NCBI GenBank assembly: GCA_035999365.1
Contig: DASYGT010000013.1
Span: 1-7,534, forward strand
From: DASYGT01 sp035999365
GTDB taxonomy: Bacteria > Actinomycetota > Actinomycetes > Mycobacteriales > Jatrophihabitantaceae
Reading direction: 5' to 3'
DNA: 7,534 nucleotides
Shown: piece by piece, positions 1 to 6,785 of the stretch
Layout of the letters: each line of letters opens with the position of its first letter
Position numbering within the stretch: position 1 is the first letter of the stretch
Notes under the pieces: generated by a model
The model's input: only the letters and a program-made list of their open reading frames with translations
Databases searched by the model: none
Told to the model about the DNA's origin: nothing
Program-made: the position numbers and the translations under genes

Positions 1-463
1 GCAGTGCGTCAGCGACGTCCGCGCGCGGCTGGGCGCCAGGAACGCCCTCGCGCTGCGCTGCGTCCTTGAGTGCGAGGGCTCCCTGGCGCACGAGGCTGCG
101 GACGACATCGTCGGGGACGGTGTCGACGCGTTGCCACCCACTGTGCGGGGGTAGACCGGTGCGCCACTCGGCGTCACGCGGTTGCGGTTCCGTGGCGTGC
201 CCCTCGTCCAGCCACGCGAGCAGGCCGGCAGCTCCGACGGTCGTGTCGACGACACCTGCACCTGCGTACTCGACGCTGCGCGAGACCAGGATCGCGAAGG
301 GAAGGCGAGCAAATACGGTGGCCGTCGGCGACTCGACGCGGATACGCACGACGGCGCGCGGATCGAGGGTGGCAACGCGTCGCACGACGCCGAGGAGCTC
401 ATGAAGGATCTCGCGGACGGACTCGAGGCCTCCCCCGTCAGGGGTCGAGGGACTCACGGGCAT
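1..463 (-). CDS. conserved hypothetical protein (Rv2474c-like by position), C-terminus cut by window edge
   Basis: Reading the minus strand from the ATG at 463 gives an open frame of 154 codons that reaches the left edge without a stop, so the C-terminus lies outside the window. It begins MPVSPSTPDGGG and contains the segments VREILHELLGVVRRVATLDP and GWQRVDTVPDDVVRSL. No signal peptide, membrane helix or catalytic motif is visible. The start overlaps the last 10 bases of the thioesterase gene, suggesting translational coupling. A GTG at 457 that would overlap the thioesterase stop by 4 bases (GTGA) is an alternative start, and neither has a clear ribosome-binding site. From memory, M. tuberculosis has a conserved protein of unknown function (Rv2474c) directly after its thioesterase Rv2475c, which supports this being a real gene. 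Its function is unknown. Confidence 0.75.
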   Translation of the reverse strand, partial: MPVSPSTPDGGGLESVREILHELLGVVRRVATLDPRAVVRIRVESPTATVFARLPFAILVSRSVEYAGAGVVDTTVGAAGLLAWLDEGHATEPQPRDAEWRTGLPPHSGWQRVDTVPDDVVRSLVRQGALALKDAAQREGVPGAQPRADVADAL

Positions 464-852
464 TCGTCGGCGAAGGCGAGCAACAGCAACCGTTCCTCGT
501 CCGTCAGCCGGCGCGGACGGTCGATCTCGAAGTTGAACGGCACGCAGGTCGTGGCCGCACGGGCCGCAAGCACCGCGCCGTCGTACACCTCGTAGTTCAC
601 TTGGAATGCTGCGCCACGGACGGCGTCGATCCAGAGCTCGAGCCGCAACGGTTCGGGGTGGTACACCACCGGGCGGAGGTAGTCGATCTCATGGCGCGCG
701 AGCACGATCCCGCCTGAGAACCCCTCATTGCGATCGAAGAACATCGCGACACGTGCCTGCTCCAGGTAGGCGAGGTACGCCGAGTTGTTGATGTGCCGGT
801 AGGCGTCCATGTCCGACCAGCGCATGTGCACCTCGTGGACGAACCTCGCCAT
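454..852 (-). CDS. acyl-CoA thioesterase, hotdog fold (4HBT family)
   Basis: This 132-residue protein has the length of a single-domain hotdog thioesterase, which hydrolyses an acyl-CoA to free acid and CoA in the cytoplasm. The family signature is at the N-terminus: residues 11-23 read RWSDMDAYRHINN, followed by AYLAYLEQAR. The Asp pair is D14/D16, with D16 the likely catalytic residue. A later segment, DYLRPVVYHPEPLRLELWI (58-76), fits the second and third strands. The start is the ATG at 852, because GAGGA lies 7 bases upstream (860-864) and longer frames would run into ettA. It lies 14 bp after the ettA stop and overlaps the next gene by 10 bp, so it is probably translated from the ettA transcript. 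The natural substrate cannot be read from the sequence. It corresponds in position to M. tuberculosis Rv2475c. Confidence 0.9.
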   Translation of the reverse strand: MARFVHEVHMRWSDMDAYRHINNSAYLAYLEQARVAMFFDRNEGFSGGIVLARHEIDYLRPVVYHPEPLRLELWIDAVRGAAFQVNYEVYDGAVLAARAATTCVPFNFEIDRPRRLTDEERLLLLAFADECP

Positions 853-866
853 CGCCTGGTCCTCGC

Positions 867-2546
<1,680 letters not shown>

Positions 2547-2572
2547 GGAGAGTTCACACCTCTGGGTTGCGA

Positions 2573-2594
2573 GCCGCCGGCAGCTTCCGGCGGC
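2573..2594 (-). terminator. GC-rich hairpin between ssb and ettA (terminator or leader structure)
   Basis: GCCGCCGG (2573-2580) and CCGGCGGC (2587-2594) pair perfectly over 8 bp around a 6-base loop, CAGCTT. On the minus strand the hairpin lies about 80 bases after the ssb stop and 26 bases before the ettA start. There is no U-tract. It may end or attenuate ssb transcription, or be a structured ettA 5' leader. A second small stem, CCACG-CGC-CGTGG (2658-2670), lies just after the ssb stop. Nothing else is evident in the 127-base gap. Confidence 0.45.
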
Positions 2595-2673
2595 GGTCTG
2601 TCTCCAGTGTCCCAGTCGAGTTGAGGCGCTGCCGACGGTCCCCTGCCGGACCGCCGGCCACGCGCCGTGGTGC

Positions 2674-3177
2674 TCAGACAGCGCCGACGAGCTCCGCGGC
2701 ACTGTCGGCCTTCGCCGCCGGCGACGCCTCGGCAACCCCATCGCCGGACCCGAGCCAGTGGTCGCTGGCGTCGGCGGGCAATCCGCCGGCGTCGACCTCG
2801 ACCTCCATGCGCCCCGTCCGTGCCGTCTTCGTGAACGCGCTCATGCCGCGGCTCAGGTCATGGCCGACAGCGTTCGCCTCCAGTTCGTAGGCGACGCGGG
2901 CGACCTCATTGACGACGTACTCGCGCGAGAAGTAGCGCCCGGTAACGACGACCGGCTGCCCCTTCTGCAACGACTGGGCGACGTTCTCTGCCATCGCGCG
3001 CCAGCAGGTGACGTTCACGAAGAGGGTCGCGTTGTCGACGTAACGTTCTTGCTCGCGATCGAATCGCCGCGACGTCGACGCGATGCGAAAGTTCGTCACC
3101 GCGTGCCCGTTCTTCGTGAGCCGCATGCGCGGCGCATCGACGACGTTTCCGACGACGGTCATGTTCGTGTCGTTCAT
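2674..3177 (-). CDS. single-stranded DNA-binding protein, SsbB-like paralogue without acidic tail
   Basis: A 167-residue OB-fold single-strand DNA-binding protein. The N-terminus MNDTNMTVVGNVVDAPRM and segments such as NATLFVNVTCWRAMAENVAQ (49-68) and KGQPVVVTGRYFSREY (72-87) are typical of bacterial SSB, with W59 as an expected DNA-stacking aromatic. The OB fold spans roughly residues 1-115. The remaining tail is Ala/Gly/Asp rich and ends AELVGAV, so the acidic DDDIPF-type tip used by canonical SSB to recruit partner proteins is absent. This, together with its place before ettA, matches mycobacterial SsbB (Rv2478c), an accessory paralogue, rather than the essential ssb that normally sits between rpsF and rpsR. 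The start at 3177 is fixed by a strong GAGGAG 7 bases upstream; a longer frame to 3309 lacks family support. Confidence 0.92.
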   Translation of the reverse strand: MNDTNMTVVGNVVDAPRMRLTKNGHAVTNFRIASTSRRFDREQERYVDNATLFVNVTCWRAMAENVAQSLQKGQPVVVTGRYFSREYVVNEVARVAYELEANAVGHDLSRGMSAFTKTARTGRMEVEVDAGGLPADASDHWLGSGDGVAEASPAAKADSAAELVGAV

Positions 3178-3184
3178 TGACGTG

Positions 3185-3190
3185 CTCCTC
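3185..3190 (-). promoter_or_regulatory. ribosome-binding site of the ssb paralogue
   Basis: The minus strand reads GAGGAG followed by 7 bases and the ATG at 3177. This near-perfect anti-16S match decides the ssb start over the longer upstream frame. Confidence 0.8.
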
Positions 3191-3288
3191 GTCCACAGTC
3201 CGGTGTGATCCGGCCACCCCTTGTCGGGTGTGATCCCACCGAACCCGACTGGGGGCGGCACATGTGGGATCGGGCGCAGCTTGTGGAC
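3191..3288. repeat. repeat-rich ssb leader: direct and nested inverted repeats
   Basis: Two 14-base direct repeats, GTCCGGTGTGATCC (3198-3211) and GTCGGGTGTGATCC (3223-3236), differ at one base and are 25 bp apart. Several inverted repeats overlap them: GTCGGGT/ACCCGAC (3223-3229/3243-3249), GATCCCAC/GTGGGATC (3232-3239/3264-3271) and the outer GTCCACA/TGTGGAC (3191-3197/3282-3288). All lie between the end of the GlxA-type gene and the ssb start, where the ssb promoter must be if ssb has its own. They could be operator sites or a folded leader. No clear -10/-35 pair was recognised. Confidence 0.5.
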
Positions 3289-3309
3289 TCGCAAGGAGGC
3301 TGGGGACAT

Positions 3310-3328
3310 CCGACGTCACAATCGTCGG
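3310..3328 (-). terminator. hairpin after the GlxA-type regulator gene
   Basis: CCGACG (3310-3315) and CGTCGG (3323-3328) form a perfect 6 bp stem with a 7-base loop, starting about 10 bases past the TAG stop of the regulator gene on the minus strand. No T-tract follows, so it is terminator-like only by position and shape. Confidence 0.4.
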
Positions 3329-3337
3329 TGGCGCACA

Positions 3338-4309
3338 CTAGGCGGCCGGCTCACGCTCGCGGAACGCGCGTCGATAAGCGGCCGGGGACACGCCCACGAT
3401 GCGCCCGAAGTGATGTCGCAGCATCGCGGCCGATCCGAAGCCGCAGCGAAGCGCCACCGAGTCGACGCCGTCGTCTCCCTCTTCGAGCATCCGTCGGGCG
3501 TGGAGCACTCGTTGATGCGTCAGCCACAGGTGCGGCGTCGTTCCCGTCTCGGCCCGGAACCGGCGGGCGAAAGTACGCGGGCTCATCGCACAGCGTTCGG
3601 CGAGAGAGTCGATGGTGTGTTCGGCATCGAGTTCGTGGCCCAACGCATCGAGAAGCGGCGCCAACGTCTCGGCAGGCCGCACCCGGATCGGAGCCTCGAC
3701 ATATTGCGACTGCCCGCCGTCGCGGTGCGGCGGCATCACCATGCGGCGAGCGACCTTGCGCGCGATCTCCTCGCCGTGGTCGGACCGGATGATGTGCAGG
3801 CAGAGGTCCAATCCCGCCGCAGTGCCGGCGGACGTGTACACCGGCCCGTCACAGACGAACAAGACGTTCGGATTGACCCGCGCCTGCGGGTAGGTGTCGG
3901 CGAGTTCCTGGGCGTAGCGCCAGTGGGTGGTGCAGTCGCGATCGTCGAGCAGCCCTGCGGCCCCGAGGGCGAACGCTCCAGAGCAGACGCTCATCACCTT
4001 CGCGCCCCGGGCAACGGTGTGCCGAAGCAGGTCCAGCAGCGGCTCCGGATGCTGGGCGGGATCGACGTTCGCGGGAACCACGACGAGGTCCGCTGCACGC
4101 GCCCGGTCGAGGCGATGCGGCGTCGAGAGCGACCACCCGCCGGCCGTAGGGACTGAGGCCGTCATCGACACGACGACGCAGTCGTACGGCGGAACCCCCT
4201 CGTCGCTGCGATCGACGCCGAAGCCCTCCCAGGCCACGCCCAGCTCGAAGGGTTGCACCCCGGGAAGCGCGACGATCGCGACAGACTTTATGGGCATGCC
4301 GACGAGCAT
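3338..4309 (-). CDS. GlxA-family transcriptional regulator (DJ-1/PfpI domain + AraC HTH)
   Basis: A 323-residue cytoplasmic regulator. Residues 8-185 form a DJ-1/PfpI-like class I glutamine amidotransferase domain: VAIVALPGVQPFELGVAWE near the start, and the elbow motif KVMSVCSGAFALGAAGLL with Cys109 at the nucleophile position. The segment GGQSQYVE (198-205), typical of GlxA proteins, leads into an AraC DNA-binding domain with two helix-turn-helices: about 232-263 (IDSLAERCAMSPRTFARRF) and 281-313 (DSVALRCGFGSAAMLRHHF). Proteins of this type sense a small molecule through the PfpI-like domain and control nearby or distant genes; the ligand and targets cannot be inferred here. An ATG at 4297 (MPIKSVAIV) is an equally plausible start, as neither has a Shine-Dalgarno sequence. 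It is separated from ssb by a hairpin and is probably transcribed alone. Confidence 0.93.
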   Translation of the reverse strand: MLVGMPIKSVAIVALPGVQPFELGVAWEGFGVDRSDEGVPPYDCVVVSMTASVPTAGGWSLSTPHRLDRARAADLVVVPANVDPAQHPEPLLDLLRHTVARGAKVMSVCSGAFALGAAGLLDDRDCTTHWRYAQELADTYPQARVNPNVLFVCDGPVYTSAGTAAGLDLCLHIIRSDHGEEIARKVARRMVMPPHRDGGQSQYVEAPIRVRPAETLAPLLDALGHELDAEHTIDSLAERCAMSPRTFARRFRAETGTTPHLWLTHQRVLHARRMLEEGDDGVDSVALRCGFGSAAMLRHHFGRIVGVSPAAYRRAFREREPAA

Positions 4310-4324
4310 GCCACGCGGTCTGGC

Positions 4325-4353
4325 AGTAAATCAACGAACGTCGACTTAAAGTC
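4325..4353 (-). promoter_or_regulatory. possible promoter and palindromic operator of the GlxA-type gene
   Basis: GACTTAAAGTC (4343-4353) is an 11-base palindrome around a central A. On the minus strand it overlaps GACTTT, which lies 17 bases from TTTACT (plus-strand 4325-4330), a weak -35/-10 pair placing transcription start within about 10 bases of the ATG at 4309. The layout would suit autoregulation, but the promoter match is poor. Confidence 0.25.
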
Positions 4354-4436
4354 AGTCGCGGCGACTCATCGACTACTCGCTCGGCACGGTGCTCCGATCG
4401 GGCCTACCGCAAACGCGGTGAGCCGCGCAGACACGG

Positions 4437-4464
4437 TTCGTTCCGGCGTCCCGGGCGGTAACCT
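4437..4464 (+). promoter_or_regulatory. possible tRNA-Arg promoter
   Basis: TAACCT (4459-4464) fits the actinobacterial TAnnnT -10 and lies 15 bases before the tRNA. TTCGTT (4437-4442) is a weak -35 at 16 bp spacing. A 5 bp hairpin, ACCGC-AAAC-GCGGT (4406-4419), lies upstream with no assigned role. Confidence 0.35.
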
Positions 4465-4478
4465 CGCCGTCGAGGCTG

Positions 4479-4551
4479 GCCCCCGTAGCTCAGTGGATAG
4501 AGCATCCGCCTTCTAAGCGGACGGTCGCAGGTTCGAACCCTGCCGGGGGCG
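4479..4551 (+). tRNA. tRNA-Arg (anticodon TCT)
   Basis: The 73 bases fold as a complete cloverleaf. The acceptor stem is GCCCCCG (4479-4485) with CGGGGGC (4544-4550) and discriminator G4551. The D stem is GCTC/GAGC around AGTGGATA. The anticodon stem is TCCGC/GCGGA with loop CTTCTAA, giving anticodon TCT at 4512-4514. The T arm is GCAGG-TTCGAAC-CCTGC. The 3' CCA is not encoded, as is usual for many actinobacterial tRNAs. It should read the AGA codon (and possibly AGG), which is rare in GC-rich genomes. It converges on the lsr2 gene 40 bases downstream. Confidence 0.97.
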
Positions 4552-4582
4552 CCCGGAGGATCGAGCAGTGCGGCAGTGCAAC

Positions 4583-4604
4583 CGCCGCTGATCAGTTGGC
4601 GGCG
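4583..4604. terminator. possible shared terminator between tRNA-Arg and lsr2
   Basis: CGCCGC (4583-4588) and GCGGCG (4599-4604) form a 6 bp stem around a 10-base loop that includes the TGATCA palindrome. It spans the lsr2 stop codon (4592-4594) and lies 31 bases past the tRNA, so it could serve both converging transcripts. There is no T-tract on either side. Confidence 0.3.
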
Positions 4605-4909
4605 TCGTACGCCTCGAGCACCGAGGAGGCGATGCGCCCGCGCTCGGACACCTTGTGGCCGTTGCGCTTTGCCCACGTGCGTACGGCGCCAAGATCGCGG
4701 GACTGACCGCTGCGCCCGCGCCGGCCCGAGGAACCTCGCACGCGACGGGCTGATGCGATGTAGGGCTTCAAGGCCCGTTCCAACGCGCCCGCATTCTTCC
4801 TGGCGAGGTCAATCTCGTAGCTGGCGCCACCGAACCCGAATGTCACCGTAGTGGCATTCGGGGAGCCGTCAAGATCATCAGTTACGGTGACCACCGTCGT
4901 CTTTGCCAT
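4592..4909 (-). CDS. lsr2: Lsr2-family nucleoid-associated protein (H-NS-like)
   Basis: A 105-residue protein of normal Lsr2 length. The N-terminal half (1-55), from MAKTTVVTVTDDLDGS through FGFGGASYEIDLARKN, is the beta-hairpin/helix oligomerisation domain. A basic linker (55-70) leads into the C-terminal DNA-binding domain, with AVRTWAKRNGHKVSERGRI and the Arg-Gly-Arg at 90-92 that inserts into the minor groove of AT-rich DNA. Lsr2 proteins bridge AT-rich DNA and silence acquired or conditionally expressed genes in Actinobacteria. The start at 4909 gives the family N-terminus; only a weak CTCTCCGC precedes it. The upstream 54 bases are AT-rich (17 of 40 bases G or C at 4921-4960), which could be a promoter and an Lsr2 autoregulatory target. 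Confidence 0.94.
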   Translation of the reverse strand: MAKTTVVTVTDDLDGSPNATTVTFGFGGASYEIDLARKNAGALERALKPYIASARRVRGSSGRRGRSGQSRDLGAVRTWAKRNGHKVSERGRIASSVLEAYDAAN

Positions 4910-4910
4910 G

Positions 4911-4944
4911 CGGAGAGTAAACCATAATCACGGAGAATTAACCC
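4911..4944. repeat. imperfect 20-bp-spaced direct repeat upstream of lsr2
   Basis: CGGAGAGTAAACC (4911-4923) and CGGAGAATTAACC (4931-4943) share the CGGAGA core and the AACC end, and start exactly 20 bp apart, about two helical turns. They lie immediately upstream of the lsr2 start. They may be regulatory sites or chance. Confidence 0.3.
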
Positions 4945-4963
4945 GTACTAGTCGCGAAATACG

Positions 4964-5683
4964 TCAGGTGGCAATCGACGAGTACAGGTCCGCATACACG
5001 ATGATGTTGTCGTCGATATCTTGGCCGTTGTTCACGCCGCACGTGATAATGACGACCCGATTCGGAATCGTCGTTTCCATGATCGACTGCACCTTGATGG
5101 CGTCCTCTTTCGAGACGGCAAAGGCCCGGGTGACCCGGTATGTCAGCGTTCCGTGCGGGACCTTGAGAACGATCTTGTATCCGTTGACATTCGTGACCGG
5201 ATAGATCGGCACACCACTCTCTTTCACAGGTCGACGACCCGTGACCTGCTTCATGGCGTATTCCGACAGTGGATTGAGCACCAATCTCGCCTCGGCCCAC
5301 GCGTGGCCGAGGATATAGCTTGTGCCTGCGGCGTCGCTACCGGGTGCGACGCCGAATTTGCGCTTCACCCAGCAGACCGTGTGGAATTGGTCGCCGGGCG
5401 GATCGAGCGGCAGGATGAAGTCCATCTTGCATACGTGTGCCGCGATCGTGAATGCGGGTCCGGTCATCACGAATGACGTTGGGGCAGCGGGAGCGACCGC
5501 CTCATGGGGCGGCACGGGCGGCCCGGGCGTGACTGTCGGCGTGACGATCGGGCGTTGCGGCAACGGCTTCGCAGCCGTCACCACGGCCCGCCGGTGGTGG
5601 GTCGGCCACGCGGCGTAGGCGATGCCGGCGGCAGCGACGACGACCACCGCAGCGAAGACCGCCGTGCGCGTACGCATACCCAT
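4964..5683 (-). CDS. class F-like sortase domain protein lacking the post-Cys arginine
   Basis: A 239-residue membrane-anchored extracellular protein. Residues 8-26 form one hydrophobic helix after a basic start (MGMRTRT), followed by a Pro/Thr/Val-rich spacer (40-70). The rest resembles actinobacterial class F sortases: ILPLDPPGDQFHTVCW (90-105), the histidine segment GTSYILGHAW with His127, and the cysteine segment VVIITCGVNNG with Cys215, followed by DDNIIVYADL. Sortases cleave sorting signals by a Cys thioester and join the product to an amine on the cell surface. The catalytic Arg normally found after the Cys is missing: there is no Arg between Cys215 and the C-terminus. Cys85 and Cys104 may form a disulfide. 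No LPXTG-type substrate is visible in the window. Part of the gene is low in GC compared with its neighbours. An ATG at 5677 is an alternative start. Confidence 0.75.
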   Translation of the reverse strand: MGMRTRTAVFAAVVVVAAAGIAYAAWPTHHRRAVVTAAKPLPQRPIVTPTVTPGPPVPPHEAVAPAAPTSFVMTGPAFTIAAHVCKMDFILPLDPPGDQFHTVCWVKRKFGVAPGSDAAGTSYILGHAWAEARLVLNPLSEYAMKQVTGRRPVKESGVPIYPVTNVNGYKIVLKVPHGTLTYRVTRAFAVSKEDAIKVQSIMETTIPNRVVIITCGVNNGQDIDDNIIVYADLYSSIAT

Positions 5684-5781
5684 GTGCCGACTACCCCACT
5701 ACCCCGAAACCGATCACAACCGTAACCGCGCACGGCGCGACGACCAAGAACTCACTCGCGCGCGATCTCCGCCGAGGATCC

Positions 5782-6645
5782 TCACGTCCGGTCGGACCCG
5801 CCGGGGAGCAGGGCGACGTTGACGTGTGATGCTGTCGATCCGATCGTCACCGAAACCGGGGACGCGTCGAGTGGCGGCGGGGAACCTGTCCGCCAGCGAG
5901 CCGAGACGAAGCACCGCCCGTGAAGTGCCGTTGGCGAGGTAGCGACGGCCCCATCGCTCGGGTCGACGCAGATCGCGTCCGTTCCGGGAGCCAGATTGTC
6001 GAGCCGGTATGCGCCGTGCAGCGCGGTCACGGTGTGCCCGACGGGCAAGGCCTCGGCATTGAATGCCGTGACGACCGCGCCACTGACGCCGGACTTTGCG
6101 CCGGCAACTGTGACCTGGCCGCTCACCGCGCCGGTGGGCGACGGCGATCCGGGAGCCACAGGATGGATGAGGTCCGCGTCGATGCCCGTGATGCCCTCGC
6201 CAGCCGCAACGGAGACCGTCCTGGATCCAGTGGGCAGTTGACTGAATCCGAGCGGGTCAGGTAGCGGATAGAAGAACGTCGACTGGTCGGCCCAGCACTG
6301 GAACTCGTACGGCCCGAACAGACCCGTGTCGAAGCAGACCCAGTAACCATTGGCATCCGAGGCCGGCACCGAGATCCGGTACGTGCCGGCGGCAGCCGTC
6401 ACTGCTCCGACGAGGAACGTCGGTCCGTAGACGACCGTGCCGTCGGGCAGGCCGTTCGGCCTGAGAGCGAAGATGCTCACGGACGCACCGCCGATCGGTT
6501 GCCCCGTCACCGCATCGCGGACCGTCCCGGAGATAGACGCTCGTGGGGCCGCGGCACCGGCTCGCTGTCCGGCGAGACCACCGCACCCGACGGACATGAC
6601 CGCCATGACCGCCACGACCGCTCGCCCCAGAACCTTCGCCGCCAT
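5782..6645 (-). CDS. secreted protein with two carboxypeptidase-regulatory-like domains
   Basis: A 287-residue exported protein. The N-terminus (MAAKVLGRAVVAVMAVMSVGCGG) is a signal peptide. Cys21 could be lipidated, but SVGC is off the lipobox consensus, so cleavage after AGAAA (29-33) is the alternative. Two beta-sandwich repeats follow: 37-160, opening ASISGTVRDAVTGQPIGGA, and 172-280, opening GAVSGQVTVAGAKSGVSGA. Each has a G-x-YR segment and a Cys pair (104/117 and 226/245) that probably forms an internal disulfide, as in the CarboxypepD_reg repeats common in actinobacterial surface proteins. No catalytic domain is present, so it is probably an adhesive or structural module. AGGTGG lies 7 bases before the ATG and supports this start. 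The sortase-like gene follows after 98 bp on the same strand; that gap shows only short CTACCCC repeats at 5692-5705. Confidence 0.8.
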   Translation of the reverse strand: MAAKVLGRAVVAVMAVMSVGCGGLAGQRAGAAAPRASISGTVRDAVTGQPIGGASVSIFALRPNGLPDGTVVYGPTFLVGAVTAAAGTYRISVPASDANGYWVCFDTGLFGPYEFQCWADQSTFFYPLPDPLGFSQLPTGSRTVSVAAGEGITGIDADLIHPVAPGSPSPTGAVSGQVTVAGAKSGVSGAVVTAFNAEALPVGHTVTALHGAYRLDNLAPGTDAICVDPSDGAVATSPTALHGRCFVSARWRTGSPPPLDASPVSVTIGSTASHVNVALLPGGSDRT

Positions 6646-6669
6646 GATGCCCCCACCTGTCCGGCGTCA

Positions 6670-6683
6670 GTGAACCTTTTCAC
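6670..6683. promoter_or_regulatory. palindrome in the divergent intergenic region
   Basis: GTGAA-CCTT-TTCAC is a perfect inverted repeat with 5-base arms. It sits in the 140-base gap between the divergent secreted-protein and cupredoxin genes, 25 bases upstream of the minus-strand start. It could be an operator for one or both genes. No convincing -10/-35 pair was recognised on either strand. Confidence 0.3.
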
Positions 6684-6776
6684 CGTGGGACACGTAGGGA
6701 GAAATGACCACCCTGTTGATCGTCAGGGTCGGGCACCACTGGCGTGACCCCTGTCCCGCGTTGCCTGAGAAGAAAC

Positions 6777-6780
6777 GGAG
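6777..6780 (+). promoter_or_regulatory. ribosome-binding site of the cupredoxin gene
   Basis: GGAG lies 5 bases before the GTG at 6786. It favours that GTG over the in-frame ATG at 6744, which would put 14 unlikely residues before the signal peptide. Confidence 0.65.
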
Positions 6781-6785
6781 CGCAC

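Noticed and set aside
2547..2741. N-terminal extension of EttA by 65 residues
   Set aside because: The extension is Arg-rich, would read through the hairpin, overlaps the ssb 3' end, and lies before the family N-terminus AQFIYTM.
3221..4156. Long plus-strand open frame (311 codons) opposite the GlxA-type gene
   Set aside because: The product is Arg/His-rich with no recognisable domain and lies wholly antisense to a clear GlxA-family protein. This is a common artefact in GC-rich DNA.
4530..4560. tRNA 3' end as a phage or island attachment site
   Set aside because: I found no second copy of the tRNA 3' end and no integrase gene within the window.
6226..6240. LPTG in the secreted protein (residues 137-140) as a sortase signal
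   Set aside because: It is internal, lacks the variable residue of LPXTG, and is not followed by a hydrophobic anchor and basic tail.
6592..6620. Tandem GACCGCCAT/GACCGCCAC repeats
   Set aside because: They fall inside the signal-peptide coding region and simply encode a run of Val, Ala and Met residues.
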